The translations under genes and the position numbers were made by a program. A stretch of 37,970 nucleotides of DNA from Nitrospiraceae bacterium (GTDB lineage Bacteria; Nitrospirota; Thermodesulfovibrionia; Thermodesulfovibrionales; UBA6898): positions 790,707 to 828,676 of the forward strand of contig CP070737.1 in the NCBI GenBank assembly GCA_020347665.1, written 5' to 3'. Of the stretch, positions 1 to 8,915 are shown piece after piece. The notes under the pieces were generated by a model. It did no database searches, was not told the DNA's origin, and worked only from the letters and a program-made list of their open reading frames with translations. Within the stretch, counting starts at the first letter, position 1. Each line of letters opens with the position of its first letter.

Positions 1-118
1 AATGACCGTCCATAATATCGAGATGCAGCAAATGAGCTCCTGCTGCTTCTGCAGCCTTTATTTCTTCATTAAGCCGTACAAAATCAGCTGATAGGATCGA
101 AGGAGCAATTCTTGTCAC
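1..118 (-). CDS. rpe: Ribulose-phosphate 3-epimerase, N-terminal part (runs off the left edge)
   Basis: The first 39 codons of a minus-strand gene are present. It interconverts ribulose 5-phosphate and xylulose 5-phosphate in the pentose phosphate pathway in the cytoplasm. Residues 4-12 read IAPSILSAD, the family's signature first beta-strand. The metal-site motif HLDIMDGH is at about 32-39, with the conserved His and Asp. The start is a GTG at 118-116 that overlaps the TGA of the upstream PASTA gene (GTGA), so the two are translationally coupled. The rest of the barrel lies outside the window. The identification is firm from motif order. Confidence 0.9.
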   Translation of the reverse strand, partial: MTRIAPSILSADFVRLNEEIKAAEAAGAHLLHLDIMDGH

Positions 119-861
119 GGATAGGCATCCTCATACACATCGTTCTGATACATATCTAACAACCGGTCCTTTCTTGCATCGATTATTATCTTACTGCCTG
201 TTTTAATCAGTACACCGGGCATGGGATTTTGATTCTGTACTATATTACCTTCACCACGTACGTGAATTTCAAGTCCCATGTTCTTCGTTATTTCTTTCAC
301 AAACGATATATCCTTGTTGATGAAGTCAGGGCAATAATAGTCCACTTCATGCGGCCCAAGACTTACCAGGGCAGTAATAAGATCTGAAGCCCGTTCATCA
401 GGCTCTGGTTTTTGGGCGATGACCTTTCCTTTTGGTATTGCATCTGAATGGACATAAATGAGTTTGCCAATTTTCAGTCCCTTTGCAGACAACATGCCTT
501 CTGCATCGCTTAATGTCTGATTTACTATGTAGGGAATAAAATAAACCCGCGGTCCTTTGCTCAGAATAACCTTGATTGACCTCTTTTCTTTAACAATATT
601 CCGGGGCGGTATATTCTGCCTCAGGATTCTGCCGGCTTTAATAGTGGAATCGTAATCTTCATCTTCAATATCCAGATACAGTCCCAGCCTGCTTAATTCC
701 TCATTAGCTTCCAAAAGAGTAAGATTTATCAGTGAAGGCACTTCGACTGATCGACTGTAACTTAAGACTTTGAAGGTCAGATATCCGATAGTCAGACCCA
801 GCACAACAAAGGCAAAAAAGAACAGTGGAAATCGTACAATCGGTGCTATTTTAATCCGCAT
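115..861 (-). CDS. Membrane-anchored PASTA-domain protein
   Basis: The protein has a short cytoplasmic N-terminus, one transmembrane helix (about residues 8-31 from the ATG) and three PASTA-like repeats outside the membrane. Each repeat has the pattern VPxLxxxxxxEAxxxLxxxGL followed by a P-G/K-xVxxQxP turn (for example at the segments IPPRN, IAQKPEP and VQNQNPMPG). PASTA modules bind peptidoglycan muropeptides or beta-lactams in PBPs and Ser/Thr kinases. There is no kinase or transpeptidase domain here, so the enzymatic role, if any, is unknown. I chose the ATG at 861; an in-frame TTG at 876 would add five residues, and neither has a good ribosome-binding site. The gene is last before rpe in a def-fmt-DUF116 operon. 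Confidence 0.8.
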   Translation of the reverse strand: MRIKIAPIVRFPLFFFAFVVLGLTIGYLTFKVLSYSRSVEVPSLINLTLLEANEELSRLGLYLDIEDEDYDSTIKAGRILRQNIPPRNIVKEKRSIKVILSKGPRVYFIPYIVNQTLSDAEGMLSAKGLKIGKLIYVHSDAIPKGKVIAQKPEPDERASDLITALVSLGPHEVDYYCPDFINKDISFVKEITKNMGLEIHVRGEGNIVQNQNPMPGVLIKTGSKIIIDARKDRLLDMYQNDVYEDAYP

Positions 862-876
862 AATAATATTTTCCAA

Positions 877-1116
877 AAAACATCCACGCTATGCTGTGGC
901 AGAAACGTTCATAGAAAACCAACACCCGCACATGGCCCGAACATTTCTGATTGCTTATCTATCATACGAAAATTCTTCTCTGTCTTCAAGGTTATTTGCA
1001 TACAGGAATCACCGGTCTTCTTTGAATATCCCCCGACATATAACCCGAAAGCAGGCTGAACATAGCATGCTGCCCCGGTATAATAAGAAGGCGTACAATG
1101 GCAATACCGGTCCAGA
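877..1116. other. 240-bp gap in the def operon, no gene recognised
   Basis: The space lies between the DUF116 gene and the PASTA gene, in an operon where the other genes touch. On the minus strand it has a 71-codon open frame (909-1124) that begins inside the DUF116 gene and lacks a start site of its own. A second hydrophobic open frame ends in ...VIPVCK near 1000. Neither resembles a family I know, and neither shows the RsmB C-terminal motifs one might expect between DUF116 and rpe in related genomes. It could be decayed coding sequence. Confidence 0.4.
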
Positions 1117-1644
1117 CTAATCACTGCTGAAAAAGCTTATGGCCTCCCTGATTTCCGCAAGATTGACTTGGGTATTCAGACAGGGACCGTGCGGGCGCTC
1201 ATTTGAGATTCCAAGAACCGGCAGCGGATAGGTATCAACCAATCCACTCGAGAGATCTCTTTCGCAGGCTACCGCAACAATTGCTTCAGGCCTGACATCT
1301 TTAACAACCTTGCGTGCAATGGTACCCCCAGTAGCAACGAAAAGTTCTAAATTATTCTCTTCAGATAATCCTATTATATCTCTTATGTTACATTTACCGC
1401 AGCGCTCACAGTTATAGATATTATGCGTCAGCCTTATATTGCATTCGTCAACCTGAAGACAATGCGGCAGGAGTAATAGTATTCTTTTCGTTCTAAAGCT
1501 GTCTCCTCTCACAAGGCGGTTGTTCATATTGATAATTATCTGTTGATAGACTTCTCTTCTGTTTTTCATAAATGTCCCAAGAAACATGAGAAAGGGATAA
1601 AAAACTTTTAATACGAGTCCGCGCATGATGGTATTACGTTTCAA
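1117..1644 (-). CDS. DUF116 family membrane protein
   Basis: The protein is 175 residues with a hydrophobic N-terminal helix (about 8-25) and a cysteine-rich soluble part. Cysteines lie at 62, 68, 79, 82 and 85 (the last three in CERCGKC) and at 127 in VACERD, which looks like a metal or Fe-S site. A GGTIA turn lies at about 106-110. This pattern is typical of DUF116, a family of unknown function that often sits beside fmt in delta-proteobacteria-like genomes. The start is a TTG at 1644 overlapping the end of fmt by 11 nt, with a GAGGG site 8-9 nt upstream. An ATG lies six codons in, at 1626. No function is known. Confidence 0.8.
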   Translation of the reverse strand: MKRNTIMRGLVLKVFYPFLMFLGTFMKNRREVYQQIIINMNNRLVRGDSFRTKRILLLLPHCLQVDECNIRLTHNIYNCERCGKCNIRDIIGLSEENNLELFVATGGTIARKVVKDVRPEAIVAVACERDLSSGLVDTYPLPVLGISNERPHGPCLNTQVNLAEIREAISFFSSD

Positions 1645-2575
1645 AGAACATTCCCTCTTTCAGATGCCTTCCCTGAATAAATGCATCAAAAGGCATTGTT
1701 TTTTTCCCTTCCGGTTTCAGTTCGAGGATAGAGAGCATTCCTTGCCCCGTCTCAACGAAGAGTCCGTTTTCAGATATGCCTGAAATTTTTCCTGGAGCTC
1801 CTTGTGCATTGGTCTGAACCGATAGAGCTCTTATAATAGTAACTTTTTCCTTATTCAGATGGCTATAAGCTCCCGGCCACGGATACGTAGCACGGATATG
1901 GTTCATGATTGTATGGGCTGACTGTGTCCAATCTATCTTTCCGTCTTCTTTTCTAAGGGGCGGAGCGTAACTGGGTGTGCCCGTCTGATGACGGGGGTGA
2001 ATGGAGCCATTTTTTAATGCCTTAACAGTCTCAAGCAGCAGTAAAGCGCCGAGATGTGATAGCTTTATTCTGAGTGTATAGGCATTATCAGTATCCGTTA
2101 TCTCGGTTGCTTTCTGTAACAGTATGCTGCCGGTATCAAGACCTTCATCCATCACCATTGTCGTAACACCGGTCCTCGTTTCTCCTTTCATCAATGCCCA
2201 CTGGATTGGAGCGGCGCCTCTGTATTTTGGTAAGAGTGATGCATGGACATTGATACAACAGCGGACCGGTATCTGCAATATAGATAGCGGGATCACCTTA
2301 CCGTATGCTACGACAACGATAAGGTCCGGGTGCAGCAATGAAAGCGTTTCAATAAATGTAGGAGATTTGATGCTCAGTGGTTGCATAATCTGAAGACCGG
2401 TCTGAATCGCATATTCTTTAACAGCAGGTGCGGACAATCGGTGGCCCCGTCCTTTTGGCCTGTCAGGTTGCGTTACGATGCCGACAATATCCTCACGAGA
2501 TTTCAGTAAAGCTTTCAGGGAGGGAACAGCAAAATCAGGAGTTCCAAAGAAAATAATGTTCATTCTGTAAAACAC
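1634..2575 (-). CDS. fmt: Methionyl-tRNA formyltransferase
   Basis: It formylates the initiator Met-tRNA with 10-formyl-tetrahydrofolate in the cytoplasm. The N-terminus has the family's FFGTPDFAVPSL strand. The catalytic triad is visible as N109 and H111 in INVHASLLPKYRG and D147 in DEGLDTG. The loop PKGRGH (about 40-45) follows the QPDRP motif. The C-terminal OB-fold tRNA-binding domain starts at about residue 210. Full length is 313 residues. Translation may start at the GTG at 2575 (AAGAG site 3-4 nt upstream) or the ATG at 2563, which begins exactly at the conserved MNIIFFG. It follows def by 9 bp, the usual pairing: Fmt adds the formyl group that Def later removes. Confidence 0.96.
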   Translation of the reverse strand: MFYRMNIIFFGTPDFAVPSLKALLKSREDIVGIVTQPDRPKGRGHRLSAPAVKEYAIQTGLQIMQPLSIKSPTFIETLSLLHPDLIVVVAYGKVIPLSILQIPVRCCINVHASLLPKYRGAAPIQWALMKGETRTGVTTMVMDEGLDTGSILLQKATEITDTDNAYTLRIKLSHLGALLLLETVKALKNGSIHPRHQTGTPSYAPPLRKEDGKIDWTQSAHTIMNHIRATYPWPGAYSHLNKEKVTIIRALSVQTNAQGAPGKISGISENGLFVETGQGMLSILELKPEGKKTMPFDAFIQGRHLKEGMFFET

Positions 2576-2584
2576 ATACTCTTA

Positions 2585-3088
2585 CTACTTGTATGTTTTT
2601 TTGAAACGTTTTTTGAAAAACTCTCTTTTGATGGGGCTAAGCCTGTTAATCAAAAGCAATCCATCCAGATGATCTATTTCATGCTGTAACGCAATTGCAA
2701 GAAGCCCATTGGCATCTAATTCGACTGCCCTTCCTTCGCGATTCAGTCCTCTCATACGTACTTTCTCATACCGCTGAATTCTCGCTTCCATATCCGGAAT
2801 GCTCAGGCATCCCTCAACGGTTTCTATGCACCCTTCTTTTTCCGAAAGCACCGGATTAATTATTACGTACAGAGAAAACTCATTCGTGCCGCGACCAAGA
2901 TCTATTATGGCAAGCCTTTTCGATACGCCGACCTGGGGGGCAGCAAGGCCTATACCGGTAGGAGTGGCACGCAGTGTTTCAGTCATGTCATCTATGAGCT
3001 GCTGGAGATCAGCGTTGAAATCGGTGACGCTTTCCGCTTTTTTCGATAATACTGTATCCGGATATTTCCTGATGTCTAGAATTGCCAT
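2585..3088 (-). CDS. def: Peptide deformylase
   Basis: This metalloenzyme removes the N-formyl group from nascent proteins at the ribosome exit. All three family motifs are present: GIGLAAPQVG at 45-54, EGCLS at 92-96 with metal ligand C94, and HEIDH at 136-140 with ligands H136 and H140 and catalytic E137. Length is 167 residues, normal for the family. It is first in the minus-strand operon def-fmt-DUF116-PASTA-rpe. No Shine-Dalgarno sequence precedes the ATG; a TATAAT lies only 5 nt upstream on the coding strand. Confidence 0.97.
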   Translation of the reverse strand: MAILDIRKYPDTVLSKKAESVTDFNADLQQLIDDMTETLRATPTGIGLAAPQVGVSKRLAIIDLGRGTNEFSLYVIINPVLSEKEGCIETVEGCLSIPDMEARIQRYEKVRMRGLNREGRAVELDANGLLAIALQHEIDHLDGLLLINRLSPIKREFFKKRFKKTYK

Positions 3089-3139
3089 GTTTTATTATAA
3101 AATATTTTCTCTGCAGCGGTCGATAATACTGAAACAGAA

Positions 3140-3168
3140 TTAATAAAGAAACTTATTTTTTCAGTAAA
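3140..3168 (-). promoter_or_regulatory. Candidate sigma-70 promoter for the def operon
   Basis: Reading the minus strand, TTTACT (3168-3163) and TATTAA (3145-3140) are separated by 17 nt, about 50 nt upstream of def. A competing TATAAT lies directly before the def start codon. The call rests on hexamer match and spacing only. Confidence 0.35.
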
Positions 3169-3170
3169 TC

Positions 3171-3199
3171 TTGACATCTTGAAGTCTGCATGGTATAAA
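3171..3199 (+). promoter_or_regulatory. Near-consensus sigma-70 promoter of the cold-shock gene
   Basis: A perfect -35 hexamer TTGACA (3171-3176) and TATAAA (3194-3199) are separated by exactly 17 nt. Transcription would start near 3206 and leave a leader of about 60 nt ending in an AAGGAGG ribosome-binding site. This is the best promoter match in the window and suggests high expression. Confidence 0.85.
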
Positions 3200-3265
3200 T
3201 TCTTACCCTGAGTAATTTAGGGATAATCTTGTCGCCCGGAGAGGGAAAAGGAGGATGTAATTCTT

Positions 3266-3469
3266 ATGTCTTTGGAAGGAACAATTAAATGGTTTAATGA
3301 AAAGAAGGGGTATGGGTTCATTAAACAGGAAAGCGGCCCTGATGTTTTTGTTCATTACAGTGCAATTACATCTGAAGGGTTCAGAACGCTCGCAGAAGGT
3401 GAGCGGGTCCAATTTGAGCTAGAGGAGGGCGACAAAGGCCTTAAAGCGATTAATGTGGTTAAGATTTAG
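3266..3469 (+). CDS. Cold-shock domain protein (CspA family)
   Basis: A 67-residue single-domain OB-fold protein that binds single-stranded RNA and DNA and acts as an RNA chaperone. RNP1 (KGYGFIK, 14-20) and RNP2 (VFVHY, 27-31) carry the aromatic binding residues, and the N-terminus has the typical GTIKWFN strand. An AAGGAGG site lies about 10 nt before the ATG. The gene is monocistronic: a near-consensus promoter precedes it and a perfect 14-bp terminator hairpin follows. Confidence 0.96.
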   Translation: MSLEGTIKWFNEKKGYGFIKQESGPDVFVHYSAITSEGFRTLAEGERVQFELEEGDKGLKAINVVKI

Positions 3470-3490
3470 CCGATATTCATGGTATGGGAT

Positions 3491-3528
3491 AAAACAGGCC
3501 AATCCCGAATGATTGGCCTGTTTTATTT
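3491..3528 (+). terminator. Rho-independent terminator after the cold-shock gene
   Basis: A perfect 14-bp stem (3491-3504 with 3511-3524) encloses a 6-nt loop, CCGAAT. The 3' arm ends in TTTT and runs on into ATTTATT. The A-rich 5' side would also give a U-tract on the other strand. Confidence 0.92.
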
Positions 3529-3583
3529 ATTCCCAAAATTCGTTTCATAAGAACACCAGCCCCTTGTTCCGAGGCCAAGTGAG

Positions 3584-4426
3584 ATGAGACTGCCGGATTG
3601 GATAGGAGCGACAAGAGTTGCTCATCAGCATAATACAAAAAGGTTGTTAAGGAAGCACGGCCTTTTGACGGTGTGCGAAGACGCTCGTTGTCCAAACAAA
3701 AGCATGTGTTTTACAAAGCCTACAGCAACATTTATGATACTGGGACAAAGCTGTACCAGGACGTGTGGCTTCTGCTCAGTAAAGGGCACGGTGCCCGGAC
3801 CGGTAAACAGAAGTGAACCAGAACAGATTGCGTGTGCAGCTGAGGAGATGAGACTTGCTTATATTGTCATAACGTCGGTAACGCGGGATGATTTGCCTGA
3901 TGGAGGTGCATCACACTTTGCGAGAACGATTGTCACGCTGAGAAAACGCCTGCCACAAGCAAAGGTTGAGGTTTTGACACCGGATTTTAAGGGGAATGAT
4001 GATGCCGTAAAAGTGGTCGTGGACGCGTGTCCAGATGTTTTTAATCATAATATGGAGACGGTTAGGAGGCTTTATCCTATCGTGAGACCCCATGCAGACT
4101 ATCTTCGTTCGTTGTCGATTCTGAGAAAAGCCAAGGACTTCTCTTCGGAGATACACACAAAATCCGGTTTTATGCTCGGCCTCGGGGAATCGATGCATGA
4201 GGTGCATAGACTGCTTAAGGATCTCAGAAAGGTCGGATGCGATTTTATTACAATAGGACAATACCTTAGACCGACAAAGAACAATCTTCCTGTGGTAAAA
4301 TACATCAAACCAGCGGTTTTCGATACATTGAAGGTAACCGGAATACAGATGGGTTTTCGTCATGTCAGTTCAGGTCCCCTGGTAAGAAGCTCCATGAATG
4401 CGGATGAACTATATGAGTATATTTAA
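3584..4426 (+). CDS. lipA: Lipoyl synthase (radical SAM)
   Basis: It inserts two sulfur atoms into protein-bound octanoyl groups to form lipoyl cofactor. The auxiliary Fe-S cluster cysteines are C31, C36 and C42 (CEDARC then C) and the radical-SAM cluster cysteines are C57, C61 and C64 (CTRTCGFC). The C-terminal serine ligand motif RSS is at 268-270, though the usual YHA that follows is replaced by MNA. Length is 280 residues, slightly short. The ATG at 3584 is the only reasonable start: the frame has a stop 36 nt upstream. It overlaps the next gene by 14 nt. No lipB is visible in the window. Confidence 0.95.
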   Translation: MRLPDWIGATRVAHQHNTKRLLRKHGLLTVCEDARCPNKSMCFTKPTATFMILGQSCTRTCGFCSVKGTVPGPVNRSEPEQIACAAEEMRLAYIVITSVTRDDLPDGGASHFARTIVTLRKRLPQAKVEVLTPDFKGNDDAVKVVVDACPDVFNHNMETVRRLYPIVRPHADYLRSLSILRKAKDFSSEIHTKSGFMLGLGESMHEVHRLLKDLRKVGCDFITIGQYLRPTKNNLPVVKYIKPAVFDTLKVTGIQMGFRHVSSGPLVRSSMNADELYEYI

Positions 4427-5594
4427 ATTTAACAGGATTGAACGATTACCTCCTTATGTTTTTGCTATTGTCAATAATCTTAAAATGGAGGCACGCAGGA
4501 GAGGTGACGATATCATTGACCTCGGGATGGGCAATCCCGATGGTGCTACCCCGAAACATATCGTTGATAAGCTGATAGATGCTGCAAAGAAGTCAAAGAA
4601 TCATAGATACTCGGCATCCAAGGGCATCACACAGTTACGGATGGCTATCTGCGAATGGTATAAGAGGCGTTATGAGGTAGATATAGATCCTGAAACTGAA
4701 GCCGTTGCCACCATAGGTTCTAAAGATGGTTTGTCTCATCTCGTACTTGCAACGGTGAATCCCGGAGATGTTGTTTTGACACCTACGCCGGCTTATCCGA
4801 TTCATCCCTACAGTGTAATTATTGCGGGCGGAGAAGTCAGGACAGTACCTATTGGTGTTGAAGTGGATTTTTTCGATGAGATGGAAAAAGCCTATAAGAC
4901 GACGTGGCCGAGACCGAAGATGTTGATTATTAATTTTCCGCATAATCCGACAACAGCGGTTGTTGAAGGACTTGACTTCTTTAGAAAAGTTGTTGATTTT
5001 GCCAAAGAGAATAAATTAATTGTCCTGCATGATCTTGCGTATGCTGATCTGGTTTTTGATGACTATAAGGCGCCAAGCTTTCTTCAGGTGCCCGGAGCAA
5101 AAGATGTAGGAGTCGAATTTTTTTCGCTGACCAAAAGCTATTCTATGCCGGGATGGCGGGTTGGCTTCTGTGTGGGTAACAGAGAGTTAATTGGTGCTTT
5201 GGTAAAAATAAAGAGTTATCTTGATTACGGAATGTTCCAGCCCATACAGATTGCAAGTATTATTGCCCTCAGGGGACCTCAGCATTGCGTAGAGGAAATA
5301 AGAAATATCTATGAGAGAAGGAGAAATGTTCTCATTAAGGGGTTGAAGCAGGCTGGCTGGATTGTTTCCCCGCCCAAAGCAACGATGTTTGTCTGGGCAG
5401 ATATTCCTGATACATTCAAGAAAATGGGATCTCTGGATTTCAGCAAAATGCTTCTCCAGAAGGCTGGCGTTGCAGTGTCACCCGGTATAGGTTTCGGTGA
5501 AGGCGGTGACGAGCATGTGCGTTTTGCACTCGTTGAAAACGAGCACAGGATACGACAGGCTTCGAAAGGAATAAAGAAGGTTATAAACAGATGA
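4413..5594 (+). CDS. alaC: PLP-dependent aminotransferase, AlaC-like (glutamate-pyruvate type)
   Basis: A class I/II fold-type I aminotransferase, close in motif order to E. coli AlaC, which makes alanine from pyruvate and glutamate. It opens with [10 protein letters not shown] and continues with [24 protein letters not shown] precedes the Schiff-base lysine at about K241 in [12 protein letters not shown]. The C-terminal half has YVW-type and [10 protein letters not shown] motifs (here MFVWADIPD). I start at the ATG at 4413 ([10 protein letters not shown]), which matches the family; an ATG at 4398 lies deeper in lipA. It overlaps hom by 4 nt (ATGA). LL-diaminopimelate aminotransferase is the main alternative, but the AlaC resemblance is closer. 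Confidence 0.88.
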   Translation: MSIFKFNRIERLPPYVFAIVNNLKMEARRRGDDIIDLGMGNPDGATPKHIVDKLIDAAKKSKNHRYSASKGITQLRMAICEWYKRRYEVDIDPETEAVATIGSKDGLSHLVLATVNPGDVVLTPTPAYPIHPYSVIIAGGEVRTVPIGVEVDFFDEMEKAYKTTWPRPKMLIINFPHNPTTAVVEGLDFFRKVVDFAKENKLIVLHDLAYADLVFDDYKAPSFLQVPGAKDVGVEFFSLTKSYSMPGWRVGFCVGNRELIGALVKIKSYLDYGMFQPIQIASIIALRGPQHCVEEIRNIYERRRNVLIKGLKQAGWIVSPPKATMFVWADIPDTFKKMGSLDFSKMLLQKAGVAVSPGIGFGEGGDEHVRFALVENEHRIRQASKGIKKVINR

Positions 5595-6880
5595 TCAACA
5601 TCGGTATAGTTGGCCTTGGGACCGTTGGCACAGGAACGACAAGAATATTGCTGAAAAACAGAAAACTTCTCCGCGAGAGAACAGGTCTTGATATCCGGCT
5701 GCGGAAGATAGCTGATCTGGATGTCGAGAGTGACAGAGGTATACGGCTGACGAGAGACCTGCTGACAGAGAAGGCGGAGGATGTTATTGATGATCCAGAT
5801 ATTGACATTCTTGTTGAACTCATCGGTGGAACAGGCGTTGCGAGGAAGATCGTCCTCAATGCAATAAAAAGGAGAAAGCACGTGGTTACCGCAAATAAGG
5901 CGTTACTTGCAACGCACGGCATAGAAATTTTCAACGCGGCTACACGTTATGGAGTCCGGATAGGATATGAAGCCTCTGTAGCAGGAGGCATTCCGATTAT
6001 CAAGGTTGTGCGAGAGGGGCTGGTGGCCAACAGGATTCTGTCGATCTACGGCATAATTAACGGGACGAGCAATTACATTCTTACGAAAATGTCCGAAGAG
6101 AATGCGGAATTCGGTGATGTTCTGCAAGAAGCACAGAGACTTGGCTATGCTGAAGCTGATCCGACGTTCGATATAGAAGGTGTAGATTCAGCACACAAAC
6201 TTGCAATTCTTGCTTCTCTTGCGTATGGAAGGCAGTTTACGGTAAAAGATGTTTATACGGAAGGCATATCATCGTTATCACCCATGGATATCGGTTTTGC
6301 GCGTGAACTTGGCTGTAAAGTCAAATTGCTTGCGATTGCAAAGGAACAGGGGAGCAGGGTGCAGCTGAGGGTGCATCCTACTATGATTCCTGAAGATTTC
6401 TTAATATCGAAAGTAGATGGTGTATTTAATGCTGTTTACGTCAAGGGTGATGCGGTCGGTGAAACGCTTTATTATGGCAGGGGAGCTGGAGATATGCCAA
6501 CGGGGAGTGCCGTTGTGAGTGATATTGTTGATATTGCGACCAGCTGTGAAGACGGGACTGCATCAGTGAGGCCTGTAGTGCCCGTCTTAAAGAGGGCGAT
6601 AAGCGTGATGAGAATGGAAGATGTATTGTCTATGTATTATTTCAGATTTTCTGTGCTTGATAAACCGGGGGTGCTTTCAAAGATATCCGGCATACTGGGC
6701 AAATATAATATCAGTATAGCTTCGGTTATCCAGAAGGGGAGGCGACACGGGAAGGCAGTTCCTCTCGTGATGCTTACTCATCATGCACGAGAAAGAGATG
6801 TTACCAGGGCATTGAAATCGATAAACATTTTGCCGGTAATCTCCAGAAAGACGATCGTTATGAGATTAGAAGGAAAATAA
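5591..6880 (+). CDS. hom: Homoserine dehydrogenase
   Basis: It reduces aspartate semialdehyde to homoserine with NAD(P)H, the branch point to threonine and methionine. The Rossmann motif GLGTVGTG is at 8-15. VTANKALLA (about 98-106) and [11 protein letters not shown] are the family signature. [10 protein letters not shown] carries substrate-site acidic residues. An ACT domain at about 350-429 ([17 protein letters not shown]) implies feedback by an amino acid, usually threonine. Length is 429 residues. It overlaps alaC by ATGA, so both are probably co-translated. No thrB or thrC follows. Confidence 0.96.
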   Translation: MINIGIVGLGTVGTGTTRILLKNRKLLRERTGLDIRLRKIADLDVESDRGIRLTRDLLTEKAEDVIDDPDIDILVELIGGTGVARKIVLNAIKRRKHVVTANKALLATHGIEIFNAATRYGVRIGYEASVAGGIPIIKVVREGLVANRILSIYGIINGTSNYILTKMSEENAEFGDVLQEAQRLGYAEADPTFDIEGVDSAHKLAILASLAYGRQFTVKDVYTEGISSLSPMDIGFARELGCKVKLLAIAKEQGSRVQLRVHPTMIPEDFLISKVDGVFNAVYVKGDAVGETLYYGRGAGDMPTGSAVVSDIVDIATSCEDGTASVRPVVPVLKRAISVMRMEDVLSMYYFRFSVLDKPGVLSKISGILGKYNISIASVIQKGRRHGKAVPLVMLTHHARERDVTRALKSINILPVISRKTIVMRLEGK

Positions 6881-7017
6881 CGTTTTTTTTTATACATATG
6901 TGTTTGGTTCTCTATATAACTGTAATGCCCTTTCAGAAAAGTACTAAAATTATCTCGTTCAGGGTACAATAAGAATGCAATTCTGTTCTGTAAGAAAAGG
7001 AGCGGGTGAGGTATTCA

Positions 7018-7263
7018 ATGGAAAGAAAGACTGTTCATAAACACATAGATATTAAGGGTCTTGTCTGCCCATATACTTTTGTTAAATCCAAGCTTGCAAT
7101 CGAAGGTATGGAAATCGGACAGGTCCTGGAGATTCTTCTGGACAGTGAGGAAGCATCAAATAATATTCCGAAATCCATGGTGGATCACGGACATACGGTT
7201 TTGAACGTGGAAAAGATTAATGACACTGACTGGTTATTACTGATAAGGAAGGAAAAAGAGTAA
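7018..7263 (+). CDS. TusA-like sulfurtransferase-fold protein with altered active site
   Basis: A small alpha/beta protein of 81 residues with the TusA/SirA fold. DIKGLVCPYTFVKSK at 11-25 gives the active Cys at C17, but the usual CPxP is CPYT here: the second proline is threonine at position 20. The tail ...EASNNIPKSMVDHGH matches the TusA D/S-P-x-x-x-x-DIPxxxxxxGH segment. The ATG at 7018 has a GTGAGGT site; a GTG at 7006 is also possible. The stop overlaps the start of the MoeB-like gene (TAATG). It probably passes persulfide sulfur to a protein made by the neighbours. A canonical TusA is encoded at 37501. Confidence 0.82.
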   Translation: MERKTVHKHIDIKGLVCPYTFVKSKLAIEGMEIGQVLEILLDSEEASNNIPKSMVDHGHTVLNVEKINDTDWLLLIRKEKE

Positions 7264-8066
7264 TGGAATTCACTGACGATCAGGTAATGCGGTATAGCAG
7301 ACATATTATTCTGCCGGAGGTAGGAGGCAAAGGTCAGGAAAAGATTGCTCAAGCCAAAGTGTTTATCATCGGCGCCGGCGGCCTTGGGTGTCCTGTGGGC
7401 TTTTACCTTACTGCCGCAGGAGTTGGTACCATCGCGATGATCGATAATGATGACGTTGAAATGAGTAATCTCCAACGGCAGATTGCTCACCGTGTTGATA
7501 CGATTGGGATGCCGAAGGTTGAATCTGCAAGGAATACTTTTCAGGCTCTAAATCCGGACGTCAATATCATTGCTTTAAGACAGAGAATTTCTAAGCATGA
7601 TATTCTTGATTTAATTAAAGATTACGACGTTATCGTCGACGGGAGCGATAATTTCCCGACGAGATATTTGGTGAATGACGCATGCGTCATGGCCCGGAAG
7701 CCGCTGGTGAGCGGTGCCATTTTGAGATTCGAAGGGCAGGTTACTACCATAATACCTGGAGAAGGGCCGTGTTATAGATGCCTTTTTGAGGAACCCCCAC
7801 CTGCAGGTCTCGTGCCATCGTGTCAGGAAGCAGGAGTTTTAGGTGTACTCCCTGGGGTTATTGGTGGATTGCAAGCTACCGAGGTTTTGAAAATTATTCT
7901 GCAAAAGGGGGAATTGCTGAAGGGGGAACTGCTGATATATAGTGCCCTTAAGACAACATTCAGGAAGGTTAAGGTGCCTAAAAATGCATCATGTCCTGTG
8001 TGTGGGGATACCCCTACGATTACCGAACTCCTTGACTACGATGAGGACTACTGTTCCCTTCGATAG
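7263..8066 (+). CDS. MoeB/ThiF-type adenylyltransferase (E1-like)
   Basis: An E1-like enzyme that adenylates the C-terminal glycine of a ubiquitin-fold sulfur carrier (ThiS, MoaD or CysO type). GAGGLG (37-42) binds ATP, and DNDDVEMSNLQRQ (61-73) holds the catalytic Asp/Asn/Arg set. Zinc cysteines are C170 and C173 (CYRC) and C244 and C247 (CPVC). C187 in PSCQEAGVLG is the candidate acceptor cysteine. There is no rhodanese domain; length is 267 residues. It sits between a TusA-like gene and a JAMM protease gene. The family is clear. Which carrier it acts on is not, because none is encoded nearby. Confidence 0.9.
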   Translation: MEFTDDQVMRYSRHIILPEVGGKGQEKIAQAKVFIIGAGGLGCPVGFYLTAAGVGTIAMIDNDDVEMSNLQRQIAHRVDTIGMPKVESARNTFQALNPDVNIIALRQRISKHDILDLIKDYDVIVDGSDNFPTRYLVNDACVMARKPLVSGAILRFEGQVTTIIPGEGPCYRCLFEEPPPAGLVPSCQEAGVLGVLPGVIGGLQATEVLKIILQKGELLKGELLIYSALKTTFRKVKVPKNASCPVCGDTPTITELLDYDEDYCSLR

Positions 8067-8077
8067 GTTTCAGAAAC

Positions 8078-8497
8078 ATGGAAATCATCTCCGGATTATA
8101 TCTTTCCCAGGATCTTCTGGATGTAGTCCTCTCACACTGCAAAAATGCCTATCCTTTTGAAGCATGCGGGATACTTGCGGGGAAAAATGATATTGTATCA
8201 GTTGTTTATGAAATGGACAATATTGAACGATCATCAGTGAGTTATGTTATGGACTCAATGGAACAACTTCATGTGATGAAGAAGATAAGAAATGAGGGGA
8301 TGCGGATGATTGCGATATATCATTCTCATCCTCAATCGTCAGCGTATCCCTCTCCTGAAGATATACGCCTTGCTTTTTACGACGAGGTTGCTTATGTAAT
8401 CGTTAGTCTGATTGATTATGATAAGCCTGATATCCGGACATTTCGCATTTCTGAAGGCAAAGTTTCGGAAATAACAATGAAGACAGACGGATGTTAG
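8078..8497 (+). CDS. JAMM/MPN+ metalloprotease (Mec-like)
   Basis: A 139-residue single-domain zinc isopeptidase. The JAMM signature is complete: E28 (PFEACGIL), H82 and H84 in YHSHP, S92 and D95 in SPED, with exact HxHx7SxxD spacing. Bacterial relatives such as Mec of Mycobacterium cleave a newly formed cysteine from the C-terminus of the carrier CysO, or process sulfur carriers. It lies 11 bp after the MoeB-like gene, ending the cassette. The chemistry is firm; substrate assignment is inference. Confidence 0.9.
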   Translation: MEIISGLYLSQDLLDVVLSHCKNAYPFEACGILAGKNDIVSVVYEMDNIERSSVSYVMDSMEQLHVMKKIRNEGMRMIAIYHSHPQSSAYPSPEDIRLAFYDEVAYVIVSLIDYDKPDIRTFRISEGKVSEITMKTDGC

Positions 8498-8524
8498 CAG
8501 GCTATTGCCGGTATAACGCAAGAA

Positions 8525-8893
8525 TCAGGAGCCTGTCACCTTAGTAATAATTTCGATTACCTTTGCTTCTTCAAAGGGTTTAAGAATATAGTGATTCGCA
8601 CCGGCTTTCATGTACTCCTTTACTTTATCAATTGAGTCGATAGCGCTCACCATGATGATTTTCAGGTTTTGATTAATATTGCGGAGCATTCTCAGCGTTT
8701 CTATACCGCCCATCTGGGGCATTCTGATATCAAGCATGACGATATCGGGAGAAAGATTGTGAATAAGCTTAATGGCTTCTGTTCCATTTTTTGCTTCTCC
8801 AACAATATGATAATTATTCTTTAAGAGAATATCCTTGAGAGATTTCCTTGTTTGTACTGAATCATCTACTATGAGAATTTTCTTCTTTGCCAT
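8525..8893 (-). CDS. CheY-like single-domain response regulator
   Basis: A 122-residue receiver with no output domain. D10 and D11 form the acidic pocket, D55 (VMLDIRMP) is the phosphorylation site, S83 the switch serine and K105 (ILKPF) the conserved lysine. It is related in sequence to CheY-type regulators, which act by binding a partner. No histidine kinase is encoded nearby. It lies 22 bp downstream of a small GspE-like ORF and after ymdB and rny on the same strand, and converges on the JAMM gene. Confidence 0.93.
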   Translation of the reverse strand: MAKKKILIVDDSVQTRKSLKDILLKNNYHIVGEAKNGTEAIKLIHNLSPDIVMLDIRMPQMGGIETLRMLRNINQNLKIIMVSAIDSIDKVKEYMKAGANHYILKPFEEAKVIEIITKVTGS

Positions 8894-8915
8894 CTCGACT
8901 CATTCTACCATACAA

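Noticed and set aside
909-1124. 71-codon minus-strand ORF between DUF116 and the PASTA gene
   Set aside because: It starts inside DUF116, has no start signal, and its sequence looks non-coding; kept only as part of the gap note.
8498-8524. Bidirectional terminator between the JAMM and receiver genes
   Set aside because: CAGGCT/AGCCTG half-sites exist but are far apart, partly inside genes, with no U-tract.
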